From assembly GCF_027625935.1 (NCBI RefSeq), contig NZ_CP115300.1, forward strand, positions 1,364,001-1,428,000: DNA of 64,000 bases. Direction: 5' to 3'. The notes under the pieces are model-generated. The model was given only the letters and a program-made list of their open reading frames with translations, was not told the DNA's origin and made no database searches. Source of the DNA: Streptomyces camelliae. GTDB taxonomy: Bacteria; Actinomycetota; Actinomycetes; Streptomycetales; Streptomycetaceae. Of the stretch, positions 42,120 to 50,869 are shown one piece after another. Each line of letters starts with the position of its first letter. Position 1 is the stretch's first letter. The position numbers and the translations under genes are program-made.

Positions 42120-43031
42120 TCAGGGGGTTCCTTCCGGGGAGTTCGCCACGGGTGCGGTCAGGTCGCTCTCCTCGGGGAGTTCCTCGGTGTCGACGCCTCG
42201 TACCTGGGCCAGTTCGTGCTTGAGCGCGGCGAGTTCGGCGCCGCCGGCCATGTGGTTGGTCAGCTCCTCCAGACCGACCTCGCTGCGGTCGGCGGACAGT
42301 TCCAGCGTCCCCAGCCGCAGGACGCTGAAGTGGTCGCCGACCATGTAGGCGTGGTGGGGGTTGTGGGTGATGAAGATGACGCCCAGTCCCCGGTCACGGG
42401 CGGCCGCGATGTACTTCAGCACCACCCCCGACTGCTTCACGCCCAGCGCCGCCGTCGGCTCGTCCAGGATCAGCACACGGGCGCCGAAGTAGACGGCACG
42501 GGCGATGGCCACGCACTGGCGCTGGCCGCCGGACAGGGTACCGATGGGCTGTTCCAGATCGTCCAGGACGATGCCCATGTTGCGCAGCTCCCGGTCGGCG
42601 GTCGCCTTCATCCCCGCGATGTCCAGCCGCCGCAGCGGCCAGGGACCCCTGGTCATCTCCGAGCCCAGGAAGAAGTTCCGCCACACCGGCATCAGCGGCA
42701 CGGTCGCCAGGTCCTGGTAGACCGTCGCGATGCCCTTGTCCAGGGCCTGACGCGGGCTGGAGAAACGCACCGGGGTGCCGTCGACGAGGAACTCGCCCTC
42801 GGTGTGCTGGTGCAGCCCCGAAATGATCTTGATGAGGGTCGACTTGCCCGCGCCGTTGTCACCCAGCACACAGGTCACCCGGCCCTCGTGGACCTTCAGA
42901 TCGACCCCGTGCAGCGCCCGGATGTTGCCGTAGGACTTGCCCGCACCCCGCAGTTCGACGAGGAGGCCGTCGGCGGCGGGCGGGGTGTCCTGGACGACCG
43001 TGCCGTGGGTGCCTGCCGTGTTGTCAGTCAT
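42120..43031 (-). CDS. CUT2 sugar ABC transporter ATP-binding protein (single ABC domain)
   Basis: 303 residues. Walker [11 protein letters not shown]-loop [20 protein letters not shown], signature [16 protein letters not shown], Walker [15 protein letters not shown]-loop [10 protein letters not shown]. The Q-loop and NFFLGSE pattern is that of RbsA/FrcA ATPases, but only one ABC domain is present, as in FrcA. A C-terminal tail of ~60 residues is Glu-rich. It energises the permease and binding protein upstream. Confidence 0.9.
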   Translation of the reverse strand: MTDNTAGTHGTVVQDTPPAADGLLVELRGAGKSYGNIRALHGVDLKVHEGRVTCVLGDNGAGKSTLIKIISGLHQHTEGEFLVDGTPVRFSSPRQALDKGIATVYQDLATVPLMPVWRNFFLGSEMTRGPWPLRRLDIAGMKATADRELRNMGIVLDDLEQPIGTLSGGQRQCVAIARAVYFGARVLILDEPTAALGVKQSGVVLKYIAAARDRGLGVIFITHNPHHAYMVGDHFSVLRLGTLELSADRSEVGLEELTNHMAGGAELAALKHELAQVRGVDTEELPEESDLTAPVANSPEGTP

Positions 43032-43034
43032 CGG

Positions 43035-44111
43035 TTACCTCCGGGTCGCCGTGCGCTGGACCCACAGATTGATCAGGACGGCGCCGAGGAGCATCACGCC
43101 GAGGAAGGCCTTGAACCAGTCCGGGTTCCAGCCGGCATAGACGATGCCCTGCTGCACCATGCCGAACATGAACGCCCCGAAGACCGGGCCGATCGCGGAG
43201 CCGGAGCCACCGGTGAGCAGACACCCGCCGATCACCGCCGCGGAGATGTAGATCAGCTCCTGCCCCACACCCTCGCCCGACTGCACGGTGTTGAAGGAGA
43301 ACAGGTTGTGCATGCCGATGAACCAGGCCCCGAAGCCGACCAGCATGAACAGCGAGATCTTCGTGAACGTCACCGGCACACCGACCGCCCGCGCGCTGTC
43401 CTTGTTGCCACCGACCGCGAAGATCCAGTTGCCGTACTTCGTGCGCAACAGCACCCAGGTCGCCAGAGCGGCGAAGACCAGCCACCACACCACCGTGATC
43501 TTCACCTGGACCCCGCCGACGTCGAACGACGAAGCGAAGACCTTCTTCGCCTGGCTGAAGCCGTCCATGTCACTGATGTCGTCGGTGGCGACATTGCCGG
43601 TCACCCACTTGGTCACGGCCAGGTTCGCACCCTGGAGGATCAGGAACGTGCCGAGCGTGACCAGGAAGCTCGGCAGCCCGGTCTTGACCACCACCCAGCC
43701 GTTGAAGAACCCGATCGCCAGCGACACCAGCAGCGCGACGAACACGCCGACCCAGACGTTCATGGTCAGCTGGTAGCTGAGCATGCTCGCGGTCAGGGCC
43801 GAGGAGATCACGGCGACGCCGGAAGACAGGTCGAACTCGCCGCCGATCATCAGCAGCGCCACCGGCAGAGCCATGATGCCGATGGTCGAGGACTGGTAGA
43901 GGATCGTCGCCATCGAGCTGCCCTGGCGGACCGAGGGCGCGACGACCAGGAAGAAGACCAGGACGGCGGCGGCGCCGAGGAAGACCCCCACCTCCGGGCG
44001 GGCCAGCAGCCGCAGCGCCAGGGGGCGTTGGGCGGTACGGCCGTCGGTCTGCTCCGGGCCGGAGGCCGGCGGTGTGGTCACCGCCGGCTCGGCGTGCTGG
44101 GCCATGCTCAT
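43035..44111 (-). CDS. CUT2 sugar ABC transporter permease
   Basis: 358 residues from ATG 44111, which overlaps the binding-protein stop (TGATG). About ten membrane segments. Family blocks: GIMALPVALLMIGGEFDLSS, GFFNGWVVVKTGLPSFLVTL, TLGTFLILQGANLAV and AVGGNKDSARAVGVPV (the RbsC/FrcB loop). It forms the channel for a sugar or cyclitol with the ATPase downstream. Confidence 0.92.
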   Translation of the reverse strand: MSMAQHAEPAVTTPPASGPEQTDGRTAQRPLALRLLARPEVGVFLGAAAVLVFFLVVAPSVRQGSSMATILYQSSTIGIMALPVALLMIGGEFDLSSGVAVISSALTASMLSYQLTMNVWVGVFVALLVSLAIGFFNGWVVVKTGLPSFLVTLGTFLILQGANLAVTKWVTGNVATDDISDMDGFSQAKKVFASSFDVGGVQVKITVVWWLVFAALATWVLLRTKYGNWIFAVGGNKDSARAVGVPVTFTKISLFMLVGFGAWFIGMHNLFSFNTVQSGEGVGQELIYISAAVIGGCLLTGGSGSAIGPVFGAFMFGMVQQGIVYAGWNPDWFKAFLGVMLLGAVLINLWVQRTATRR

Positions 44112-45130
44112 CACCGGGTGCCCTTCGCGGCGAACTCGGCGACCTTGTCGACGTTCGACTTGTCGACGAAGGCCGGACCGGTGAGCACCGGCTGCACTCC
44201 GCCGCCGCTGTAGTTGCCGTTGTTCTTGTAGAGCCACAGGGAGTCCACGGCCAGGTAGCCCTGAAGGTAGGGCTGCTGGTCGACGGCGAACTCGATGGAG
44301 CCGTTCTGGACGGCCTTGACCAGGTCCTTGTTCAGGTCGAAGGTGGCCACCTTGGCCTTGCTGCCCGCGTCGCCCACCGACTGCACGGCGGTCAGGGCGA
44401 AGGGGGCGCCGAGGGTGACGACGGTGTCGATGGCGCTGTCCTGCTTCAGCTTGGCCGTGATGGTCGACTTCACCGACGGCATGTCGGTGCCGTTCACATA
44501 CAGGGTCTCAGTGGTGCCCTGGAACGTCTTCTTCACGCCGTCGCAGCGCTGGGTGAGGCCGATGTTGCCCTGCTCCTGGATGACACACACGACCTTCTTG
44601 GCGCCGGTCGAGTTCAGCTTGCTGCCGAACGCCTCGCCCGCCACGCTCTCGTCCTGCCCGAAGAACTCCAGCAGGCCGAGGTTCTTCCAGTCGCTCAGTC
44701 CGGAGTTCAGGCCCACCACCGGGATTCCCGACTGCTCCGCCTTGCCTATGACGCTCTTCATGGCGTCCGGCTTGGCCAGGGTGACCGCGATGCCGTCCAC
44801 CTTCTGGTCGATCGCGTTCTGCACCAGGTTCGCCTGGTTGCCCGCGTTCGGGTCGGCGGAGTAGATCAGCTTGATGTTGTCCTTGGCCGCGGCGGCCTCG
44901 GCACCCTTGCGGACGGTGTCCCAGAAGGTGTCACCGGGTGCCTGGTGCGTGACGAGCGCGACGGTCATCCGAGGGGTGTTGGCCTTGCCTGCCGAGGCGC
45001 TCTGCGCCGCCTCCTCGGACTTCTTCCCGCCGTGGCTGCTGGAACAGCCGGCGAGGGTCAGAGCTGCCGCTGCGGCCACCGCCACGACGGGGGCCAGTCT
45101 GCGGGAGCGGGAGCGAGAAGAGCGGTCCAT
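44111..45130 (-). CDS. CUT2 sugar-binding lipoprotein
   Basis: 339 residues. Signal peptide with basic start (RSRSRRLAPVVAVAAAAALT) and lipobox LAGCSS. The mature part is a type I periplasmic-binding fold: MTVALVTHQAPGDTFWDTVR, VQNAIDQKVDGIAVTLAKPD, GIPVVGLNSG and EFAVDQQPYLQGYLAVDSLW. It resembles ribose/rhizopine/inositol-type receptors. It is the first gene of the minus-strand transporter operon, divergent from a GntR regulator. Confidence 0.9.
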   Translation of the reverse strand: MDRSSRSRSRRLAPVVAVAAAAALTLAGCSSSHGGKKSEEAAQSASAGKANTPRMTVALVTHQAPGDTFWDTVRKGAEAAAAKDNIKLIYSADPNAGNQANLVQNAIDQKVDGIAVTLAKPDAMKSVIGKAEQSGIPVVGLNSGLSDWKNLGLLEFFGQDESVAGEAFGSKLNSTGAKKVVCVIQEQGNIGLTQRCDGVKKTFQGTTETLYVNGTDMPSVKSTITAKLKQDSAIDTVVTLGAPFALTAVQSVGDAGSKAKVATFDLNKDLVKAVQNGSIEFAVDQQPYLQGYLAVDSLWLYKNNGNYSGGGVQPVLTGPAFVDKSNVDKVAEFAAKGTR

Positions 45131-45253
45131 CTTTCCAGCACCTCACTGTGCGTGCGACGGGGGAAGGGCTGTTGCGTTGGGACGCGATCCAAGTCCCTGG
45201 TGAGGCCCGATGTCAATACTTTGTTAAGACATCATTTCACGAGCAGGTCCGAA

Positions 45254-45263
45254 TGTAAGTACA
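45254..45263. promoter_or_regulatory. Candidate GntR operator TGTAAGTACA
   Basis: Imperfect-centre palindrome TGTA-AG-TACA in the 176-base divergent promoter between the CUT2 operon and the GntR gene, within an A/T-rich stretch unusual for this genome. Likely the regulator's own site. Confidence 0.45.
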
Positions 45264-45306
45264 AATCATTGACACTCGGACCCCCGCGGGCCTACACCTG
45301 ACAGGC

Positions 45307-46098
45307 ATGAGCCCAGTACACCGCACACCGCAGCGAACGGCACCGGGTGACCGGGCGGTCGACTCCCTCACCTTCGACCTGGACCGCACGAGTCCGGTGC
45401 CCCTGTACTACCAGCTCGCCCAGCAGCTGGAGGCGGCCATCGAACACGGAGTGCTGGCTCCGGGCAATCTCCTGGGCAACGAGGTCGACCTGTCCGTGCG
45501 GCTCGGCCTGTCCCGCCCCACGGTCCGCCAGGCGATCCAGTCCCTGGTCGACAAGGGCCTGCTGGTGCGCCGCCGCGGGGTGGGCACCCAGGTCGTCCAC
45601 AGTCAGGTCAAGCGGCCCCTGGAACTCAGCAGCCTCTACGACGACCTGGAGTCGGCCGGGCAGGGACCGAGCACCCGGGTGCTGCGCAACGAGCGGATCC
45701 CCGCCTCCCCCGATGTGGCCGCGGCCCTCGGCCTCGCGGAGGGCACCGAGGTCACCGTACTGGAGCGGCTGCGCTCGACCCATGGCCAACCGGTGGCGTT
45801 CCTGTGCAACTACCTGCCCCCCGCACTGCTCGAACTCCCCACGGAGCGGCTGGAGTCGACGGGCCTGTACCGGATGCTGCGGTCCGCCGGCATCGCCCTG
45901 CACAGTGCCCGGCAGTCGATCGGCGCCCGCAGCGCCACCGCCGAGGAGGCCGCCCTGCTCGACGAGAAGGAGGGCGCGGCCCTGCTCACCATGCGCCGCA
46001 CCGCCTACGACGACACGGGCCGGCCGGTGGAGTACGGCAGCCATGTCTACCGGGCCTCGCGCTACGCCTTCGACTTCCAGCTGCTGGTCAGGCCCTGA
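45307..46098 (+). CDS. GntR/HutC-family regulator with UTRA domain
   Basis: 263 residues. The winged helix is PLYYQLAQQLEAAIEHGVLA then LGNEVDLSVRLGLSRPTVRQ. A UTRA effector domain follows, with EVTVLERLRSTHGQPVAFL, and YEYGSHVYRASRYAF-like VEYGSHVYRASRYAFDF. It probably senses a sugar or sugar phosphate and controls the divergent CUT2 operon, and possibly the CUT1 operon that follows in the same direction. Confidence 0.9.
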   Translation: MSPVHRTPQRTAPGDRAVDSLTFDLDRTSPVPLYYQLAQQLEAAIEHGVLAPGNLLGNEVDLSVRLGLSRPTVRQAIQSLVDKGLLVRRRGVGTQVVHSQVKRPLELSSLYDDLESAGQGPSTRVLRNERIPASPDVAAALGLAEGTEVTVLERLRSTHGQPVAFLCNYLPPALLELPTERLESTGLYRMLRSAGIALHSARQSIGARSATAEEAALLDEKEGAALLTMRRTAYDDTGRPVEYGSHVYRASRYAFDFQLLVRP

Positions 46099-46322
46099 AC
46101 CGGCCCATCCGGCCCGCAGTTCAACGAAGTTGCAGGTAACGGTGACGATTACGTTTCGGGCAAGAGACTCCCGAGTGCGACCCGACCTATTGACGCATGA
46201 GCGGACATGGGGGTGTTATGACGCCCACGATGTTCGGTCGAGTTGATTTCTGAGCGGTTTCGGCGATCTTTCGGTGATCAACTCATCCCCTTGACCGAGC
46301 CCTGCATTCTTCAGGAGCCGCC

Positions 46323-47636
46323 ATGCGCCTCTCCCCCTCCGGTCTTTCCGTCCCGGGTCCCAGCCGTCGCTCACTGCTCCGCGGAGCAGGCGGTGCCGCC
46401 TTGCTCGCCGGTGCCGGCATACCCCTGCTGTCCGCGTGCGGGAGCAGCGGTTCCTCCTCCGACCCGAAGACGGTCACGGTCGGCTCCAACGCCTCCGACG
46501 CGGTGCCGAAGAAGGCCTTCGAAAGCGTCTACGCGGACTTCACGAAGCAGTCCGGCATCACGGTCAAGGTGAACACCAAGGACCACAACACCTTCCAGGA
46601 GCAGATCAACTCGTATCTGCAGGGCACGCCGGACGACGTGTTCAACTGGTTCGCCGGTTACCGCATGCAGTTCTTCGCGGCGAAGGGGCTGGCCTCACCG
46701 ATCGACGACGTGTGGGCGAAGATCGGGGACAATTTCCCGGACGCGATGAAGAAGCTCAGCAAGGGCGAGGACGGCAAGTACTACTTCGTGCCGGTGACGA
46801 CGTACCCCTGGGCGATCTTCTACCGCAAGAGCGTCTTCTCGCAGCACGGCTACCAGGTCCCCACCACCTGGGACCAGCTGGTGGCCCTGTGCAAGCAGAT
46901 GAAGAAGGACGGCCTGGTCCCGATCGCCTTCGGCGACAAGGACGCCTGGCCGGCGATGGGCACCTTCGACCAGATCAACTTCCGTCTCAACGGCTACGAC
47001 TTCCACGTCCAGCTGATGGCGGGCAAGGCCTCCTGGACGGACTCCAAGGTGCGGGCGGTCTTCGACCACTGGGCCGAGATCCTGCCCTACCACCAGGACG
47101 GCTTCATGGGCCGTACCTGGGAGGACGCGGCGCAGACGCTGGTGTCGAAGAAGGCCGGCATGTACCTGCTGGGCTCCTTCGTGGCCCAGCAGTTCACCAA
47201 CAAGGCCGACCTGGACGACCTCGACTTCTTCCCCTTCCCGGAGATCAACTCCGCGTACGGCCAGGAGACCGTCGAGGCCCCCACCGACGGCTTCATGGTC
47301 AGCAAGTCCCCGAAGAACCACGCGGGTGTCCTCAAGCTGCTGGAGTACCTGGGCAGCCCGGCGGCCGAGGAGATGTACCTCAAGACCGACCCGAGCGTGG
47401 TCGCCGCCTCCGACAAGGCCTCCACCTCCGCGTACTCGCCGCTGCAGAAGAAGGCGTTCGAGATGATCGGCGCCGCCAAGAACCTCACCCAGTTCATGGA
47501 CCGCGACTCCCGGCCCGACTTCACCTCCACCGTGATGCAGCCAGGGCTGCAGAAGTTCCTCCAGAACCCGCAGGGCGTGGACAGCCTGCTGTCGTCCATC
47601 GAGCGCCAGAAGAAGACGATCTTCGCGTCCTCGTGA
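46323..47636 (+). CDS. CUT1 sugar-binding lipoprotein
   Basis: 437 residues. A Tat-like signal SRRSLLRGAGGAALLAGAG ends in the lipobox LSACGS. The mature protein is a type II (MalE-like) binding fold: FTKQSGITVKVNTKDHNTFQ, DVFNWFAGYRMQFFAAKG, DGFMGRTWEDAAQTLVSKKA. AGGAGCC precedes ATG 46323. The upstream region has tandem TTTCGGNGATC repeats (46258-46279). It feeds the two permeases encoded next; the ATPase (MsiK-type, shared) is elsewhere. Confidence 0.9.
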   Translation: MRLSPSGLSVPGPSRRSLLRGAGGAALLAGAGIPLLSACGSSGSSSDPKTVTVGSNASDAVPKKAFESVYADFTKQSGITVKVNTKDHNTFQEQINSYLQGTPDDVFNWFAGYRMQFFAAKGLASPIDDVWAKIGDNFPDAMKKLSKGEDGKYYFVPVTTYPWAIFYRKSVFSQHGYQVPTTWDQLVALCKQMKKDGLVPIAFGDKDAWPAMGTFDQINFRLNGYDFHVQLMAGKASWTDSKVRAVFDHWAEILPYHQDGFMGRTWEDAAQTLVSKKAGMYLLGSFVAQQFTNKADLDDLDFFPFPEINSAYGQETVEAPTDGFMVSKSPKNHAGVLKLLEYLGSPAAEEMYLKTDPSVVAASDKASTSAYSPLQKKAFEMIGAAKNLTQFMDRDSRPDFTSTVMQPGLQKFLQNPQGVDSLLSSIERQKKTIFASS

Positions 47637-48625
47637 GCGACCCGATGACGACCGACACGACGACGCAGACCCCGGAGGCGGCCGCCACGGCGCCCCCGGG
47701 GCCCACGCCCGAGAAGAAGCGGGCCACGCAGGGCCACCGGCGCCTGCTGACCCGCCGTGACCGCATCACGCTCGGCCTCATGGCCGGGGTGCCGACGGTC
47801 CTGCACGTGGCCCTGGTCTGGGTCACCGCCATCGCCTCGATCTTCCTCGCCTTCACCACCTGGGACGGCATCGGGTTCGACTCGATCAAATGGGTGGGCC
47901 TGGACAACTTCAAGCAACTCTTCAACGACAACCCGCAGTTCTGGCCGGCCGTCCAGCACAACATCATCTGGTTCGTCGTCCTGATCCTGATCCCGACACC
48001 GTTCGGCCTGTTCCTCGCCGTCCAGCTCGACAAGAAGATCCGCTTCAGCCGCCTCTACCAGACCGCGTTCTTCCTGCCCGTCGTCATCTCGATGGCCTGC
48101 ATCGGCTTCGTCTGGCAGCTGGTCTACAACCCCGACACCGGCCTGATCAACAGCATCATCGGCGCCAACAAACCCGGCCACTACATCGACTGGATCGGCA
48201 ACCCGCACCTGAACCTGTGGGCCGTCCTGATCGCCGCGTCCTGGCGGCACACCGGCTACATGATGATCCTCTACCTGGCCGGCCTGAAGAGCGTCGACCC
48301 GTCGCTGCGGGAGGCCTCGGCCCTGGACGGCGCCAACGAGTGGCAGACGTTCAAGAGCGTCATCTTCCCCACCCTGCGCCCGACCAACACCGTCGTCCTC
48401 GTCGTCACCATCATCGAGGCCCTGCGCGCCTTCGACCTGGTCTTCGTCTTCAACAAGGGCGCCCAGGGCACGGAGTTGCTGTCGATCCTGGTGACGAACA
48501 ACATCATCGGCGAGTCCAGCCGCATCGGATACGGGTCGGCGATAGCTGTCGTCCTGCTGGTGATCTCCCTCGCGGTGATCATCCCGTACCTGATCGCCAC
48601 CTTCCGGAAGGAGCGGCGCGCATGA
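47633..48625 (+). CDS. CUT1 sugar ABC transporter permease (MalF-like)
   Basis: 330 residues; GTG 47633 overlaps the binding-protein stop (GTGA), ATG 47645 is an alternative. Six membrane helices after a ~40-residue basic N-terminus. The EAA loop reads LKSVDPSLREASALDGANEW then FKSVIFPTLRPTN. It pairs with the second permease to form the translocation channel. Confidence 0.93.
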   Translation: MSDPMTTDTTTQTPEAAATAPPGPTPEKKRATQGHRRLLTRRDRITLGLMAGVPTVLHVALVWVTAIASIFLAFTTWDGIGFDSIKWVGLDNFKQLFNDNPQFWPAVQHNIIWFVVLILIPTPFGLFLAVQLDKKIRFSRLYQTAFFLPVVISMACIGFVWQLVYNPDTGLINSIIGANKPGHYIDWIGNPHLNLWAVLIAASWRHTGYMMILYLAGLKSVDPSLREASALDGANEWQTFKSVIFPTLRPTNTVVLVVTIIEALRAFDLVFVFNKGAQGTELLSILVTNNIIGESSRIGYGSAIAVVLLVISLAVIIPYLIATFRKERRA

Positions 48626-49509
48626 GCAGCACCACTCTGCCGCTGAAGCGGCGCGCCCCGATCCGCCCGGCCCGCGTCCTGCTGCACGTCTTCCTCGCCG
48701 GTACGGCACTGGCCTGGCTGGCCCCGCTGCTCTGGGCCATCTTCTCGGCCCTGCGGCCGTACAGCGAGACCAGCGCCAAGGGCTACGTCTCCTGGCCGAG
48801 CAAGCTGACGTTCGAGAACTTCACGAACGCCTTCCAGCAGTCGGACATGCTGCACTACTTCGGCAACACGCTGATCATCGCGGTGCCGGCCGTGCTGCTG
48901 ACCCTGTTCCTGTCCTCCTGCGTGGCGTTCTACGTCAGCCGCTTCGACTTCCGCCTCAACCTCGCCCTGCTGCTGGTCTTCACCGCCGGCAACCTCCTGC
49001 CCCAGCAGGTCATCATCACCCCGCTGTACCGGCTGTACCTGCTGACGAACCTGCCCGGCATCACCGCCAGCGGCAAACTGTACGACTCCGCCCTCGGCCT
49101 CGTCCTCATCCACGTGGCGTTCCAGTCCGGGTTCTGCGCGTTCGTGCTGAGCAACTACATGCGCTCACTGCCCCACGAACTGACCGAGGCCGCGCTGGTC
49201 GACGGGGCCTCGGTGTGGCGGCTGTACTGGCAGATCACCCTGCCGCTGTGCAAACCCGCGATGGCGGCCCTGGCGACGCTGCTGTCGATCTGGATCTACA
49301 ACGACTTCTTCTGGGCACTGGTACTGATCTCGACCGGCGACAACATGCCGATCACCTCGGCCCTGAACAACCTCTCCGGCCAGTACTTCACCGACCCCAA
49401 CCTGGTCGCCGCAGGCTCCCTGCTCACCGCGATCCCCACCCTGATCGTCTACTTCGCCCTCCAGCGCCAATTCGTCAGCGGCCTGACCCTGGGCTCCAAC
49501 AAGGGCTGA
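48622..49509 (+). CDS. CUT1 sugar ABC transporter permease (MalG-like)
   Basis: 295 residues with six helices. The EAA loop is LPHELTEAALVDGASVWRLY followed by WQITLPLCKPAMAALA. ATG 48622 overlaps the first permease stop (ATGA), with GGAAGGAG upstream. The C-terminus RQFVSGLTLGSNKG is typical of MalG-like proteins. A strong terminator follows 20 bases on. Confidence 0.93.
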   Translation: MSSTTLPLKRRAPIRPARVLLHVFLAGTALAWLAPLLWAIFSALRPYSETSAKGYVSWPSKLTFENFTNAFQQSDMLHYFGNTLIIAVPAVLLTLFLSSCVAFYVSRFDFRLNLALLLVFTAGNLLPQQVIITPLYRLYLLTNLPGITASGKLYDSALGLVLIHVAFQSGFCAFVLSNYMRSLPHELTEAALVDGASVWRLYWQITLPLCKPAMAALATLLSIWIYNDFFWALVLISTGDNMPITSALNNLSGQYFTDPNLVAAGSLLTAIPTLIVYFALQRQFVSGLTLGSNKG

Positions 49510-49529
49510 CGGACCGGGCGATAAACGAC

Positions 49530-49565
49530 CGAGGGGGGTGCCGGATTACTCCGGCACCCCCCTCG
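49530..49565. terminator. Perfect 16-bp hairpin terminator
   Basis: CGAGGGGGGTGCCGGA (49530-49545) pairs with its exact inverse (49550-49565) around TTAC. It ends the CUT1 operon and separates it from the convergent gene at 49613. Confidence 0.9.
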
Positions 49566-49612
49566 ACCTGCGTTTCAGCCGTCGTCATGCTTCGGGACCC
49601 CCGAGCCTGACA

Positions 49613-50311
49613 TCAGCGCCGGACGCGCCGCGCGTTGCGGGAGGTATCGGCGAGCTTGGTCTGCTTGCGCCACTCCGGGTATTCCTCGCCGTACTTCTGG
49701 TGCACCTTCCCTTCGCGTGTAATGACGACGTAGCCCCCTTTGGACATCTGGAAGGGAGCGGTGACCTTGCCGAGAAAGTCGAACTTCTCGCCCTTGGCAG
49801 CCCTGGGGTCGAACCAGTGCGGGCTGCAGAAGTTCGACACGCTCACCCGGCCGACACCGAGCACATCGACCGGGTACGAGTCGGATTCCACCGCGTCGCA
49901 GCATTCCAGCGCATAGGCCTCACCGTTACCGGCGTCGGCCCAGAGGTTCACGTGCGGGTCGACCAGCGTTTCGAGCACTTCGTGGCTCAGCACGCTGGAG
50001 ACGGTGAGCGGGCCGGTGAGGACGGCGCCGCCGTTGTCGAGCACGGGGCGGGCGAAGACCCTGCCGTAGATCACGTCTCCTTGTTCCTCGGTGTGCCAGC
50101 CGAGCGCATCGGCCTGGTCGGCGTCGTCCATGATCGCGATACACCAAGCCCCGGGAGGGGCCTCCTCCTCGTCGGCGGCATAGACGACCGGAGTCGGCGT
50201 CTGACCCCAGATCGGCGCCGCGTGCATTTCCACCTGAGTGGCACAGGCGCGGGTCATGGCCTTCACTTCGTCATCGGTGCAGAGAGTCGACTTGTTCACC
50301 ACGGTGATCAC
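49613..50311 (-). CDS. Hypothetical protein with SHEVLE motif (possible metal-dependent enzyme)
   Basis: 232 residues; GTG 50311 has AGGAGGA seven bases upstream. The most striking segment is TVSSVLSHEVLETLVDPHVN, a helix with His-Glu-x2-Glu followed by a second His, reminiscent of zinc-metalloprotease helices though not a canonical HExxH. Other blocks are WCIAIMDDADQADALGWHTE and VSVSNFCSPHWFDPRA. No signal peptide. Base composition is slightly lower in GC than the sugar genes. I recall relatives in phages and actinobacteria, without known function. Confidence 0.65.
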   Translation of the reverse strand: MITVVNKSTLCTDDEVKAMTRACATQVEMHAAPIWGQTPTPVVYAADEEEAPPGAWCIAIMDDADQADALGWHTEEQGDVIYGRVFARPVLDNGGAVLTGPLTVSSVLSHEVLETLVDPHVNLWADAGNGEAYALECCDAVESDSYPVDVLGVGRVSVSNFCSPHWFDPRAAKGEKFDFLGKVTAPFQMSKGGYVVITREGKVHQKYGEEYPEWRKQTKLADTSRNARRVRR

Positions 50312-50502
50312 GGGAGTTCCTCCTCGGCGGGGACATGGGAGTCGCGGACACCGAGGCAGGTTTTCCGCAGCTACGGCCCGCCGTCACGGCAACAACCCTT
50401 CTGGCACACCGATGCCGCCCGCACGGCAGAGCGTCGAACCCGAATGCATCAATCCGGCTTGGCCAACCCGATGTGGTACGGCCCGGAACCGGTCCATCGC
50501 TT

Positions 50503-50540
50503 CCGTCGGGACGACAGGATGTGAACCTGCGACCCCTTGA
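50503..50540 (-). repeat. Near-copy of tRNA-Pro 3' half (candidate attachment-site remnant)
   Basis: Begins CCGTCGGGACGACAGGAT and continues to CTGCGACCCCTTGA. It matches 58389-58426, the 3' half of tRNA-Pro copy 2 plus flanking bases, with one mismatch (G for T at 50521). The match ends inside the anticodon stem and the sequence then runs into a transposase fragment. Orientation is the same as the tRNA, as expected for an integrative element between the two sites. Confidence 0.75.
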
Positions 50541-50700
50541 ACACAACGCCTCCCACCGCGAAGTGCGTGCCCGCATTGAACACGCCTTCACCCGGCCGAA
50601 GGGCTGGAAGATCCTCCGCGACTGCCGCCTGAATGGCGCCGGTGTCCATCACGCCATGCTCGGCATCGCCCGCCTGCACAACCACGCCCTCGCCGGATGA
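50541..50700 (+). pseudogene. C-terminal fragment of an IS5-type transposase
   Basis: Encodes HNASHREVRARIEHAFTRPK, GWKILRDCRLNGAGVHHAML and GIARLHNHALAG before a TGA. This is the C-terminal DDE region of IS5/IS1647-like transposases, where the Glu in ARIEHAF is the last catalytic residue. About 200 upstream residues are missing and the sequence abuts the tRNA fragment exactly. Confidence 0.75.
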
Positions 50701-50745
50701 TGCAGCGGCCCGCACCGCGCGCGGCTGCATCGGCGCACACGAAAA

Positions 50746-50774
50746 CTGGGAGGCGCCGGGCGGGCGCCTCCCAG
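50746..50774. terminator. 12-bp hairpin after TerD-like gene
   Basis: CTGGGAGGCGCC (50746-50757) pairs with GGCGCCTCCCAG (50763-50774) over GGGCG. It lies about 100 bases past the stop of the minus-strand TerD-like gene and just right of the transposase remnant. Confidence 0.6.
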
Positions 50775-50869
50775 TCGAGGTCGACGGCGAGGAAAGCGAA
50801 GGAACTCGTTTCTGGAAAGGAGTTGAGAAGGAAGCCCCTTCATGGCCTCGCCGTGGGCAACGCTAGCAC

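Noticed and set aside
50503..50540. A third tRNA gene
   Set aside because: Only the 3' half is present; the D-arm, anticodon and 5' acceptor strand are missing, so it is a fragment.
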